Origin: PNNG01 sp964577055
Lineage (GTDB): Bacteria; Bacteroidota; Bacteroidia; UBA7662
Assembly (NCBI GenBank): GCA_964577055.1
Contig: CAZNWC010000005.1
Coordinates: 62,001-126,000 of the forward strand
Length of the DNA: 64,000 nt
Direction of reading: 5' to 3'
Notes under the pieces: generated by a model
Told to the model about the DNA's origin: nothing
Databases searched by the model: none
Seen by the model: only the letters and a program-made list of their open reading frames with translations
Position numbers and translations under genes: made by a program
Part shown: piece by piece, positions 33,498 through 41,586 of the stretch
Layout of the letters: each line of letters begins with the position of its first letter
Position numbering within the stretch: position 1 is the first letter of the stretch

Positions 33498-35307
33498 AGC
33501 TTAGTTGAATGCTTCGTTCAATGAAAGCAGTGAGTGCTTCTCCCTTCAGCATGCCTTGCGACAATAAGGCCAAATCAAATGCCTGCTGACCCAATTGGAG
33601 TTTTTTGGCCTCATCGGCCTCAGCCATTTTTTGCAAGTAAGGATGGGAGGTATTCACCACCAATTGCTTGGGTTCTTGCATCGTTCCGCCAAACATACTG
33701 CCACCACCTGTTGCTGCCATTTCATTCATGCGTCGGATAAATTCTGAACGAGTAATGACCACAGGTTGATCATCGGGTGACAATGGAGTTGCACTAACGG
33801 TAAAGCTGGCGTCCTTGGAGAGCTCTTCAAAAACCGAAACAACTTGTTTTTCTTGTTCTGATGTCAGGAGCGAATGACGGGTTTCATCTTTTTCAATTAG
33901 TTTATCAATGGTGTCGGCATCCACACGTTTGAACTGAACTTTATCAAGTTTACTTTCCAAAAAGCCAACAAAATGACTGTCAATTACGCTTCCTAAATGA
34001 AGTACATCATAATTCCGCTTTTTGGCGGCATTAACAAAAGCATGTTGGGCTTCAGGATCGCTGGTGTACAGTACTATGAGTTGATCACTTTTGTCGGTTT
34101 GCATGGGTCTTGTTCGCTCCGCAAACAACTCCCATGTTTGCAATTGACCATCCGTATTTTTATACAGGCAGAACGACTGGGCTTTCTCGTAAAATTTCTC
34201 ATCGCTCAGCATGCCGTATTTTACAAACAGATCTAAATTGTCCCATTTGCTTTCAAATTCTTCCCTGCTGTTTTTAAACAGTTCAAGTAGCTTATCAGCC
34301 ACTTTTTTGCTGATATGGGTATTGATTTTTTTTACGTTGGCGTCTGTTTGCAGAAATGAGCGTGAAACATTCAGCGGAATATCTGGAGAGTCAATTACCC
34401 CGTGCAGAAGTCTGAGATAATCTGGCACAATGTCTTCTACAGCGTCTGTAATGAACACTTGGCGACTATACAGCTGTATTTTGTTTTTATTTGGTTCAAA
34501 ATCAGCCTTTAACTTCGGGAAAAAGAGAACGCCGGTGAGATTAAAAGGGTAGTCAACATTTAGATGTATCCAAAAAAGTGGCTTTTCGGCCATGGGGTAG
34601 AGGTCCTCGTAAAATTTTTGGTAATCTTCATCCGTAAGATCAACGGGTTTTTTGGTCCAAATGGGTTTTGTTTCGTTGATGATCTCCCCTTCAAATTCTA
34701 TCGGAATAGGCAAGAACTTACAATAGCGCTTAAGAATTTCTTTAAGCCTCCAACTGTTTAGAAACTCTTCTGAATCTTCGGCTACATTGAGGATAATATC
34801 GGTGCCTCTTTCGGTACGAATGCCTGGTCCAATTTCAAAGCTGGTGCTGCCATCACAAATCCAATGTGCTGCATCAGTGTCGGGCTTGTAGGAAAGCGAT
34901 TGAATTTCTACGGTTCTGGAAACCATGAAGGCAGAGTAAAATCCCAAACCAAAAGCACCAATCATGTTGTTTAGGTCGGCCTTATCCTTGTACTTTTCTA
35001 CGAACTCGGTAGCACCAGAAAAAGCAACCTGATTGATGTATTTTTCCATTTCATCGGCTGAAAGCCCTATTCCCGAATCGCTGATGGTAATGGTTTTGGC
35101 ATCTTTGTCAAAAGCTACCCGTACTTTAAGATCGCCCAATTCGCCTTTAAATTCGCCTATGGAGCTTAACGCAGCTATTTTTTGAGTTGCATCTACCGCA
35201 TTGCTCACCAATTCGCGCAAGAAAATTTCATGATTCGAGTAAAGCGACTTTTTAATGATAGGGAAAATGTTTTCGGTGTTTACCGAAATATTACCAGTTC
35301 TTTTCAT
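33496..35307 (-). CDS. htpG: Molecular chaperone HtpG (Hsp90)
   Basis: This 603-residue ATP-driven cytosolic chaperone has the GHKL ATPase motifs in its N-terminal domain: E-L-V-S-N-A-V-D-A near residue 32, D-S-G-I-G near 77, and G-A-F-G-L-G-F-Y-S near 118. The middle domain follows, and the C-terminal dimerisation domain is shorter than in E. coli-length relatives. A TGTCA-TTT-TGACA palindrome lies about 50 bases upstream and may be regulatory. Confidence 0.96.
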   Translation of the reverse strand: MKRTGNISVNTENIFPIIKKSLYSNHEIFLRELVSNAVDATQKIAALSSIGEFKGELGDLKVRVAFDKDAKTITISDSGIGLSADEMEKYINQVAFSGATEFVEKYKDKADLNNMIGAFGLGFYSAFMVSRTVEIQSLSYKPDTDAAHWICDGSTSFEIGPGIRTERGTDIILNVAEDSEEFLNSWRLKEILKRYCKFLPIPIEFEGEIINETKPIWTKKPVDLTDEDYQKFYEDLYPMAEKPLFWIHLNVDYPFNLTGVLFFPKLKADFEPNKNKIQLYSRQVFITDAVEDIVPDYLRLLHGVIDSPDIPLNVSRSFLQTDANVKKINTHISKKVADKLLELFKNSREEFESKWDNLDLFVKYGMLSDEKFYEKAQSFCLYKNTDGQLQTWELFAERTRPMQTDKSDQLIVLYTSDPEAQHAFVNAAKKRNYDVLHLGSVIDSHFVGFLESKLDKVQFKRVDADTIDKLIEKDETRHSLLTSEQEKQVVSVFEELSKDASFTVSATPLSPDDQPVVITRSEFIRRMNEMAATGGGSMFGGTMQEPKQLVVNTSHPYLQKMAEADEAKKLQLGQQAFDLALLSQGMLKGEALTAFIERSIQLS

Positions 35308-35355
35308 AGTACATTTTTCTTTAGCTATTCAAAGGAAGTGCCAGCCCGAAAAAGC

Positions 35356-35368
35356 TGTCATTTTGACA
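35356..35368. promoter_or_regulatory. Palindrome TGTCATTTTGACA upstream of htpG
   Basis: Two perfect five-base half-sites, TGTCA and TGACA, are three bases apart, 49 bases before the htpG ATG, in a gap where little else is seen. It may be an operator or part of a heat-shock promoter. The assignment is inference. Confidence 0.4.
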
Positions 35369-35422
35369 CGCATTCAACCAAGGCAGCGAGCTCACAGGGG
35401 TGAAAGTTGATGCAGACGCGTG

Positions 35423-36502
35423 CTACAACTGTCGGTTTGGGAATCTGACATGGAAAATACTGCCATTTTGAGGTTCTGAAGTGACTTCAATTCGGCCGTT
35501 TAAACGCAATGCTGCATCTCTCGCAATATACAACCCAATGCCTGAACCCGGATTTAGATTGGTAGCTCGGTAGAACATCTTGAAGATTTTGTCTACTTCG
35601 GCCGGGGAGATACCGATGCCATTATCTTCCACCCAAATATCAACCCACTGAGCATCAATTTTTACCTTAACTTTTATATGCAAGGGTACGTTTTCATGGT
35701 GGTACTTGAGGGCATTGCTTAACAAATTGTTGAGGATGATTTCCAACTTCTGACGGTCGCTTATCAGCGTTGCCTTTTCTTCAATGTTAATGTCCCACAC
35801 CGCCTTGTCATGCTGGTTTTGCAAACTTATGCATGCGTTGAGCAACGTATGTATTTGAATGGCCTCTAAACTGATTTCGATGCGATTGTTCTTGTAATAG
35901 CCAATGATGTTTTTGATGTATTTATCGAGTCGGAGCACACTTTCTTCGATCATCTCAAAATAGGGCAAATAGCCTCCAGCCGGCTCTTCCATTTTGGCCA
36001 ACTTCACCACGCCTAGGATACTCATGAGCGGTGAACGCATGTCATGCGATGCGCTGTAAACAAATTTATCAAGTTCATGGTAGGCTTTCTCCAGTTCCAT
36101 GTTTTTGGCCAACAGCTGAATTTTGGAGTCATATATTTCATATGCGCTTTCGATGGCCTGCCTTATTTCTTCTTCTCGCCATGGTTTTTGCAGATATCTG
36201 AAAATATTCCCGAGGTTAACTGCACTAATGACTGCTTGAATATCGGTGTAGCCGGTATGCAAGATGCGCATCGTGTCAGGTTGGCTGTCTTTGATGGATT
36301 CAAAAAACTCGATTCCGGTTTCTTTTGGCATGCGCTGATCGGCAACAATAACAGGTATACGTTTCTCCGCCAATATCTCCCTGGCTTCGTCAGCTCCCTC
36401 CGCCAGAAATATCTCATAATCATTACGAAAAGCTGCTCTAAATGCGTAGAGATTGTGACGCTCATCGTCAACATATAGAACCGGGATTTTCAACTTGTTC
36501 AT
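35423..36502 (-). CDS. Receiver-histidine kinase hybrid
   Basis: The 359-residue cytosolic protein has a receiver first (residues 1-125: V-L-Y-V-D-D-E, phospho-Asp in V-A-D-Q-R-M-P, Lys in L-Q-K-P-W) and then a HisKA domain (H-D-M-R-S-P-L-M near 153) and an HATPase domain (L-L-S-N-A-L-K-Y-H near 262, D-N-G-I-G-I-S near 298, G-S-G-I-G-L-Y near 325). Receiver before kinase suggests that it is driven by another kinase, most likely the 7TM kinase encoded just upstream with a four-base overlap. No DNA-binding domain is present. The receiver resembles the lone receiver at 40597, with the same D-Q-R-M-P and T-G-Y-x-D-I-Q-A-V. Confidence 0.9.
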   Translation of the reverse strand: MNKLKIPVLYVDDERHNLYAFRAAFRNDYEIFLAEGADEAREILAEKRIPVIVADQRMPKETGIEFFESIKDSQPDTMRILHTGYTDIQAVISAVNLGNIFRYLQKPWREEEIRQAIESAYEIYDSKIQLLAKNMELEKAYHELDKFVYSASHDMRSPLMSILGVVKLAKMEEPAGGYLPYFEMIEESVLRLDKYIKNIIGYYKNNRIEISLEAIQIHTLLNACISLQNQHDKAVWDINIEEKATLISDRQKLEIILNNLLSNALKYHHENVPLHIKVKVKIDAQWVDIWVEDNGIGISPAEVDKIFKMFYRATNLNPGSGIGLYIARDAALRLNGRIEVTSEPQNGSIFHVRFPNRQL

Positions 36503-38643
36503 CCGTTTTGGATTTTTGGCAATTCAATTTGAAATTGGGTGCCCTCGCCAGGGGTGGATAAAACTTCAATCTTGCCTTTGTGTGATTCAATGATGCTATA
36601 AACAATCGACAAACCCAAACCTGTGCCTTGCCCTACAGGCTTGGTAGTGAAAAACGGTTCAAAAATTTTACTTCTTATTTCTTCGGGCATTCCTGGGCCG
36701 TTATCACTGATGGTAATCATTACAGAATCCACTAAAGCACGCGTTTTTATGGTAATCACACCCCTTTTGTGTTGTGCATTTTCCTGTAAAGCTTGGATGG
36801 CGTTGTTGGTAATATTCATGATTACCTGATTGAGTTTGCCAGGATAGCACTCCAAAAACGCATCATCATCGAAATCTCTCACCAAATCAATTTTACCTCC
36901 CATACTGCTGTTGAGCAAAATAAGCGTTGAATCGATTCCTTCGTTGATGTTTACTTTTTTCAAGTCACTTTCGTCCAATCGCGAAAAGATGCGCAGTCCT
37001 TTTACAATTTCCGCTGTCCTTTTAGCACCTTCTTCCATTCCATTGAGCAAAATACCAATCTCCTCCTTCAAAAAATCATAATCCAATGAGCGTTGCAGCT
37101 TTTTGACCTCGACAAGCGTTTGCTCACGTTCTGTAACATTGTCGTGCAGACTATCGTATTTGTTTAGCAGACTCATAAGGTCTTGCAGGTCTCTTCTAAG
37201 GGGAATGATGTTCGAGGTTACAAAATTGATGGGGTTATTGATTTCATGCGCAATGCCAGCGGTTAGTTGACCGAGTGATGCCATTTTTTCGGCGTTTACT
37301 AATTGCGTTTGGGTGTTTTTCAAGTCATTGAGGGTGGCCTCAAGCTCATGATTGGCTGCTTGCAAGGCCTGTGTTCGCTCATCTACCTTGGCCTCCAAAA
37401 CCAGGTTTTGTTCTTTAACAAGTTTTTCGTTCTCCAGGGATACACGCAAAGCATCGGCCTGTGAAATTTCTTTTTCCCGTTTTAACACATTGATACGATC
37501 CGCAAGGGCAACGCTCAGTAAAATAGCTTCGAGCCCTGAGCCCATCAAAAGTGCGTTTTTGGTAAAAAAGTTATAAGGTACCCAGCCAAAGTTGCGCGCT
37601 ACAAATACAAACATCCCAAACATGAAAAATGACCATGCAAAGAGAAAAAATTTAGCAGTTCGTTGCCCTTTAAGGCTAAGTCTAATGGAGAAGTAAAGGG
37701 CATAAAAGGAAAGCACCAAAGCTCCTAAATCCAATAAGTGATAACTAAACTGTCGCCACCCAAATACAAACACGATGAGTGCGGCAAGGTACAGTATTTC
37801 AAATACTCGTAATCCTTTGTCAATGAGCGGTAAAAAGGTGCGTATTTGCAAAAATTGTCGGGCAAATTGGATGGCGCCTATGCCAGTTACTGCACTAAAG
37901 AATACTACCGACAAATGATTCAAATATGGCGAATTTGGGAATATATACTTGAAAATGTAGCCCAACAATCCAGCTTGGGCCAAGGCTATACCAGCAATAT
38001 ACAGGATGTAAAATAGATAGGATTTGTCGCGTGTGCTGGCATACAAGAATAGGTTGTAGAAGAACATCACCAACATTATTCCAAAATACAATCCAGCGAA
38101 GAGGTCGGTGCGGTATTTATTCGTTAGAATTACCTTGCGTTCTCCGATCAACAAAGGCACGCTCATTTGTTCCAGACCTCTAAGTCTTAGGTAGACGGTA
38201 ATCGTTTCACCTTGCCCAGCTCTTATTGGGAGGATGAAATGTTGATGATCAAACGGTCTTGTATGGAAGGGCATTTGATCGCCCAAACGGAAAATCCGCA
38301 TGCTGTCTTTGTACAGGAAAAATGCCTCAATAGAGTCGAGCTGCGGGTTTCCGATTTCCAATGCCAGGAGCTCTGAACCGGAATTGTTTTTTACGTGAAA
38401 TCGTAACCAGTAGGGTGTAGTTGCATATGGAAGACTCGGGATTTCACCATCAAAAGCTTGAAATTCCATTTGGCTATTGCTCGCATCCTGGATAGTCATT
38501 TGCCCACTGGTATCGTTCAAAATGGAGATTTGATCCCCCCGAATCATATGGGGTCCGCCAGAGGCAATGTGCAAGGTATCGGCATGCGCATAGCCCGACG
38601 TGAGTATCAAAAAAACCAAACCATTCAGAAATCGTAGCATCAT
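36499..38643 (-). CDS. 7TM-DISM sensor histidine kinase
   Basis: The 714-residue protein has a signal peptide (about 1-21), a periplasmic 7TMR-DISM extracellular domain (about 25-175), seven membrane helices (about 180-385), a coiled coil (about 390-450), HisKA with G-I-A-H-E-I-N-N-P near residue 470, and HATPase (N-N-A-I-Q-A-L, D-N-G-P-G-M-P, G-T-G-L-G-L-S). The extracellular domain is of a kind thought to bind small molecules such as carbohydrates. It overlaps the genes on both sides by four bases, so it is tied to the GNAT-like protein and the receiver hybrid. Confidence 0.92.
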   Translation of the reverse strand: MMLRFLNGLVFLILTSGYAHADTLHIASGGPHMIRGDQISILNDTSGQMTIQDASNSQMEFQAFDGEIPSLPYATTPYWLRFHVKNNSGSELLALEIGNPQLDSIEAFFLYKDSMRIFRLGDQMPFHTRPFDHQHFILPIRAGQGETITVYLRLRGLEQMSVPLLIGERKVILTNKYRTDLFAGLYFGIMLVMFFYNLFLYASTRDKSYLFYILYIAGIALAQAGLLGYIFKYIFPNSPYLNHLSVVFFSAVTGIGAIQFARQFLQIRTFLPLIDKGLRVFEILYLAALIVFVFGWRQFSYHLLDLGALVLSFYALYFSIRLSLKGQRTAKFFLFAWSFFMFGMFVFVARNFGWVPYNFFTKNALLMGSGLEAILLSVALADRINVLKREKEISQADALRVSLENEKLVKEQNLVLEAKVDERTQALQAANHELEATLNDLKNTQTQLVNAEKMASLGQLTAGIAHEINNPINFVTSNIIPLRRDLQDLMSLLNKYDSLHDNVTEREQTLVEVKKLQRSLDYDFLKEEIGILLNGMEEGAKRTAEIVKGLRIFSRLDESDLKKVNINEGIDSTLILLNSSMGGKIDLVRDFDDDAFLECYPGKLNQVIMNITNNAIQALQENAQHKRGVITIKTRALVDSVMITISDNGPGMPEEIRSKIFEPFFTTKPVGQGTGLGLSIVYSIIESHKGKIEVLSTPGEGTQFQIELPKIQNG

Positions 38644-39383
38644 GGCGTAAGGCCCAGTTTAAATTCATTGGGCATTATGTTCTTGAGTTCAAGATCATAA
38701 TGGATGTTGACTTGCATTTGCCGGATTGGTGAAACTTCTGTATACACCTGTTTTAAGTTTTTCCGAATATTGAAGATGCGCTCTTGCTCAGAAGCTTCGG
38801 CTTGGGTAATGGTGAGCGCATTTTCCAGCAACACAATGGTCGCCAGCAAATCAAGCTTGGGATAGTAAAAGGTGCCGTTATTTCCAATAGATTTTAACAC
38901 CCGACAACCTACCTTTTCTGCGAACTTGACAGTATAGGGAGCACAAAGCGCAAAAATACTCTCTATTCCAACTTGCTCAGCAATCACTACACCAACTCTT
39001 GTCGAAAAGAAGGCTCCAATACCCAAGCCGGCAACTTCCCTTGAATTCCAAAGTCCACACAACTCCGCTGTTCCGTGTTGGCTGTAATCCCGAACAACAT
39101 CAAAGATGCGTGCATCGAATTCACCGGTTGCTTCTTCAATGGGCAATGGTTGTGTGCCACCACTACATTGCAAACGAGCACCCCCTAAAACACGCTCCCC
39201 GGTTTCATTTTCAACGATGATTACAAAGCTGGCAGGGTTGTATTTCCAATCGTGATTGGCCGAAGTGACTTTTTTGACTCCCGCAACTTCCAAAACATGT
39301 GCATGCCCTTCAATGAAACGGTCACAAGAAACTGGGTCATCGGTTGCCCTAAAGGCCCTAATCCGTATGGTGCTAACCGACAT
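38640..39383 (-). CDS. GNAT-like acyltransferase, function unknown
   Basis: The 247-residue soluble protein has a region (about residues 105-165) with the shape of GNAT motif A: an acidic strand A-E-L-C-G-L-W followed by R-E-V-A-G-L-G-I-G and a helix, then a strand-helix pair ending E-K-V-G-C-R. This would bind acyl-CoA or a similar donor. The C-terminal 70 residues are helical and unlike the core. I recognise no subfamily. It overlaps the ThiF-like gene by 11 bases and the sensor kinase by four, so it is probably made together with both. Confidence 0.6.
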   Translation of the reverse strand: MSVSTIRIRAFRATDDPVSCDRFIEGHAHVLEVAGVKKVTSANHDWKYNPASFVIIVENETGERVLGGARLQCSGGTQPLPIEEATGEFDARIFDVVRDYSQHGTAELCGLWNSREVAGLGIGAFFSTRVGVVIAEQVGIESIFALCAPYTVKFAEKVGCRVLKSIGNNGTFYYPKLDLLATIVLLENALTITQAEASEQERIFNIRKNLKQVYTEVSPIRQMQVNIHYDLELKNIMPNEFKLGLTP

Positions 39384-40488
39384 CTTCTCGTTTCAAATTA
39401 AGGATTTGCTCCAAATCTACATAGAACCTGCCTGAAGCTACAGGCTCACCCAATAATATCCTTCTCACTGTATCAGTCACAGTACCACCGCCAAGCATCA
39501 CTGCCGAGGCCAATTGTGGCCAAGTAGGTATGCTCTTCCCAAGTTCACTGTAAGAATACCTCATCCTATCAGAAACTTTTTGCACATCTACAATCGACAT
39601 CAGCAATTGTGTTGCAAGTTGCTGATCAGGTTGATTCACAAAAGATTGCCATGGTAAATGCTCGATTCTGCCGTGAAAGATCGGCCGGTCAGTTTCAAGA
39701 TCGAATCGTTCGATGTCCAACATTCCTTTATCACTGGTTTCCATCACCACTGGTATTTTTTTCTGCTTCGCCTGCAAGCGCATTTTGAGCTTCATTGACA
39801 AACTGTCACACTCATCAACCAAAATGTCAATAGGGGTATCTTGCCCTAAAAAAGCTTCGATATTGGCATCTGTTAAACCATCAGTGAAGACTTCAATTTT
39901 TAAGAAAGGATCGAGTTCCGCTATTTCGCGTGCCATGAGTACCGCTTTGTTCAAGCCTAAATCCTTCAAAGATGCCCTGATACGATTGAGGTTGCTCAAT
40001 TCGATATTGTCAAAATCAGCCAAAACCAAATGTCCGCATATTCTTTCCATGGCCATGGTATACGCAACTGCACTGCCGACCGAGAGTCCCACAATGCCCA
40101 CTTTACGTTTGGCAAGAGCAACTTGTTCGGCAGGTTGGATTTTGTATTTATTGCGCGATGTTCTCAATTCCACAAATTCGGTTTCATCTAATATGTGAAC
40201 CAAGCGCCGGCACCAAGGGTAATACACCCAAACGCCATATTCATGTAAACCAGTTTGCCCCAGATGGGCAAAAATAGCCGCATTGATGTCTTTCAAACTG
40301 TGCAGTTTTCCCAAATGCCGAATGCGCATAAGTTCTGCTAACTGGATTTGCATGGTATCATGAATCATCAAATCAGGATCACTGACCAGCAAATTGAAAA
40401 TTTCTGCATCATCTTTTTGGTTGATTCTGAAAATTCTAGGTGAATACAACATGGCGTCCGCACCTGAACGGTAATCTACATAATCCAT
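39373..40488 (-). CDS. ThiF/E1-like adenylyltransferase fold protein, Rv1355c-like
   Basis: The 371-residue protein has an N-terminal helical region containing G-V-W-V-Y-Y-P-W and F-V-E-L-R-T-S-R-N, then a Rossmann-like ThiF/E1 domain from about residue 130: V-G-L-S-V-G-S (nucleotide loop), L-A-D-F-D-N-I-E-L-S-N-L-N-R, the Lys in L-N-K-A-V-L, and V-D-E-C-D-S. These motifs activate a carboxylate by adenylation. The sequence resembles the N-terminal half of Rv1355c-type proteins, where I recall a nitroreductase half following; none is fused here. I see no CxxC zinc pairs. Substrate unknown. An internal ATG (residue 13, 40452) is an alternative start. Confidence 0.8.
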   Translation of the reverse strand: MDYVDYRSGADAMLYSPRIFRINQKDDAEIFNLLVSDPDLMIHDTMQIQLAELMRIRHLGKLHSLKDINAAIFAHLGQTGLHEYGVWVYYPWCRRLVHILDETEFVELRTSRNKYKIQPAEQVALAKRKVGIVGLSVGSAVAYTMAMERICGHLVLADFDNIELSNLNRIRASLKDLGLNKAVLMAREIAELDPFLKIEVFTDGLTDANIEAFLGQDTPIDILVDECDSLSMKLKMRLQAKQKKIPVVMETSDKGMLDIERFDLETDRPIFHGRIEHLPWQSFVNQPDQQLATQLLMSIVDVQKVSDRMRYSYSELGKSIPTWPQLASAVMLGGGTVTDTVRRILLGEPVASGRFYVDLEQILNLKREDVG

Positions 40489-40573
40489 GATGATCTTTTC
40501 TTGTCTCGTTTTGAAAAGGATACAAGATATACAATCACGGAATAATTTGAGATGTTAAATCAAAGAGAAATTC

Positions 40574-40581
40574 TATTTTTG
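40574..40581 (+). promoter_or_regulatory. -7 box (TATTTTTG) of the lone receiver gene
   Basis: TATTTTTG fits TAnnTTTG and ends 15 bases before the ATG at 40597. It lies inside the longer open frame from 40552, which argues for the later start. A TTTG at 40546-40549 is 24 bases upstream, a little far for a -33 element. Confidence 0.5.
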
Positions 40582-40596
40582 AACAAAACTGCGGAC

Positions 40597-41061
40597 ATGA
40601 CCGACGAAAAGATTCAAGTGCTTTATGTGGATGATGAAGTAAATAACTTACATTCTTTCAAAGCTGCATTTCGACGTGATTTTATGGTTTTTACTGCCGA
40701 ATCGGCCAAAGATGGATTGAAGATTTTGGAAGAGGAAAATATAGACATCATCATTACCGACCAGCGCATGCCAGAGATGACAGGAGTAGAGTTCCTCGAA
40801 TCCATCATTCCGCATTATCCGGAACCGATTCGCATTTTGCTAACTGGTTATGCCGATATTCAAGCGGTGATCGATGCAATCAATAAAGGTCAGGTATACC
40901 ATTACGTGACAAAGCCGTGGGATGAGGATCAATTGAGAAACATCATCAACAAAGTATACGAAGTTTTTGCCTTGCGCGCCGAAAACAGAGAGCTGGTGAA
41001 AAGTTTGCTGAGGGCCAATGAACAACTCGAGTTTTTGCTGCGTCAGCGTTTACTTTCCTAA
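40597..41061 (+). CDS. Stand-alone response regulator receiver
   Basis: The 154-residue protein is a complete receiver (V-L-Y-V-D-D-E near residue 8, I-T-D-Q-R-M-P with the phospho-Asp near 53, L-T-G-Y-A-D, V-T-K-P-W) and a short C-terminal coiled coil (about 128-150) without an output domain. It resembles the receiver of the hybrid at 35423 and is divergent from the ThiF-like gene, so it probably belongs to the same pathway as a phosphate relay or protein-binding regulator. The ATG at 40597 is preferred over 40552 because the promoter box lies between. Its stop overlaps that of the next, convergent gene by four bases. Confidence 0.88.
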   Translation: MTDEKIQVLYVDDEVNNLHSFKAAFRRDFMVFTAESAKDGLKILEEENIDIIITDQRMPEMTGVEFLESIIPHYPEPIRILLTGYADIQAVIDAINKGQVYHYVTKPWDEDQLRNIINKVYEVFALRAENRELVKSLLRANEQLEFLLRQRLLS

Positions 41062-41498
41062 GAACCAAACCGCACCTTAACATACAGGAATAACGCCAGC
41101 GCAACAGCACCCGTAGCGGCAAATGCACCCAAGGAGATGTTGCGAGAAACGACTTCGTAAGCGATACTTTTTTCTGCCCTGTATGCTGTAACCGAAAGCG
41201 AAAAGAGCATTGCTGGTCCCAAAAGCGCCAAGGCATTGTATAGCCTTGGCCTTACTGCCAAAAGTAATTTGGCATTTGCTAACAAGATGTGTAAAACGAG
41301 CAGGGCGATATTCAAATAAAGTAAAGGCTTGTTGTCAACATTGCTGGGTAAAATATTAGCTCCTGCTGAGTAGATGATTTCCCCCAAATTGTAAGTCATC
41401 GTTGGCCCGCCCAATTCTATGAATGTCCATTTTACCAACGGGAAAAAAAGGGCAAGGGCGTGCAAAGCGGCACAAGTCAGGTGAAGTACAGTCAACAT
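41058..41498 (-). CDS. Four-helix membrane protein, unknown function
   Basis: The 146-residue protein has four membrane segments (about residues 5-22, 58-78, 84-105 and 118-140) with a short loop containing G-G-P-T-M-T-Y-N-L-G after the first. The topology resembles small DUF4293-like proteins of Bacteroidota, but I cannot confirm that. It stands between a convergent receiver gene and a divergent thiolase gene. Confidence 0.65.
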   Translation of the reverse strand: MLTVLHLTCAALHALALFFPLVKWTFIELGGPTMTYNLGEIIYSAGANILPSNVDNKPLLYLNIALLVLHILLANAKLLLAVRPRLYNALALLGPAMLFSLSVTAYRAEKSIAYEVVSRNISLGAFAATGAVALALFLYVKVRFGS

Positions 41499-41552
41499 CA
41501 GAGCAATTTGTCACAAAACTACGATTAATGTGCATAGGCAAAATGACATGCG

Positions 41553-41560
41553 TACTTTTG
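41553..41560 (+). promoter_or_regulatory. -7 box (TACTTTTG) of the thiolase gene
   Basis: TACTTTTG fits TAnnTTTG, 26 bases before the ATG at 41587. There is no clear -33 TTTG. It lies inside the longer open frame and supports the later start. Confidence 0.45.
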
Positions 41561-41586
41561 TACCTGCATTCCTTAAAATTGATTAC

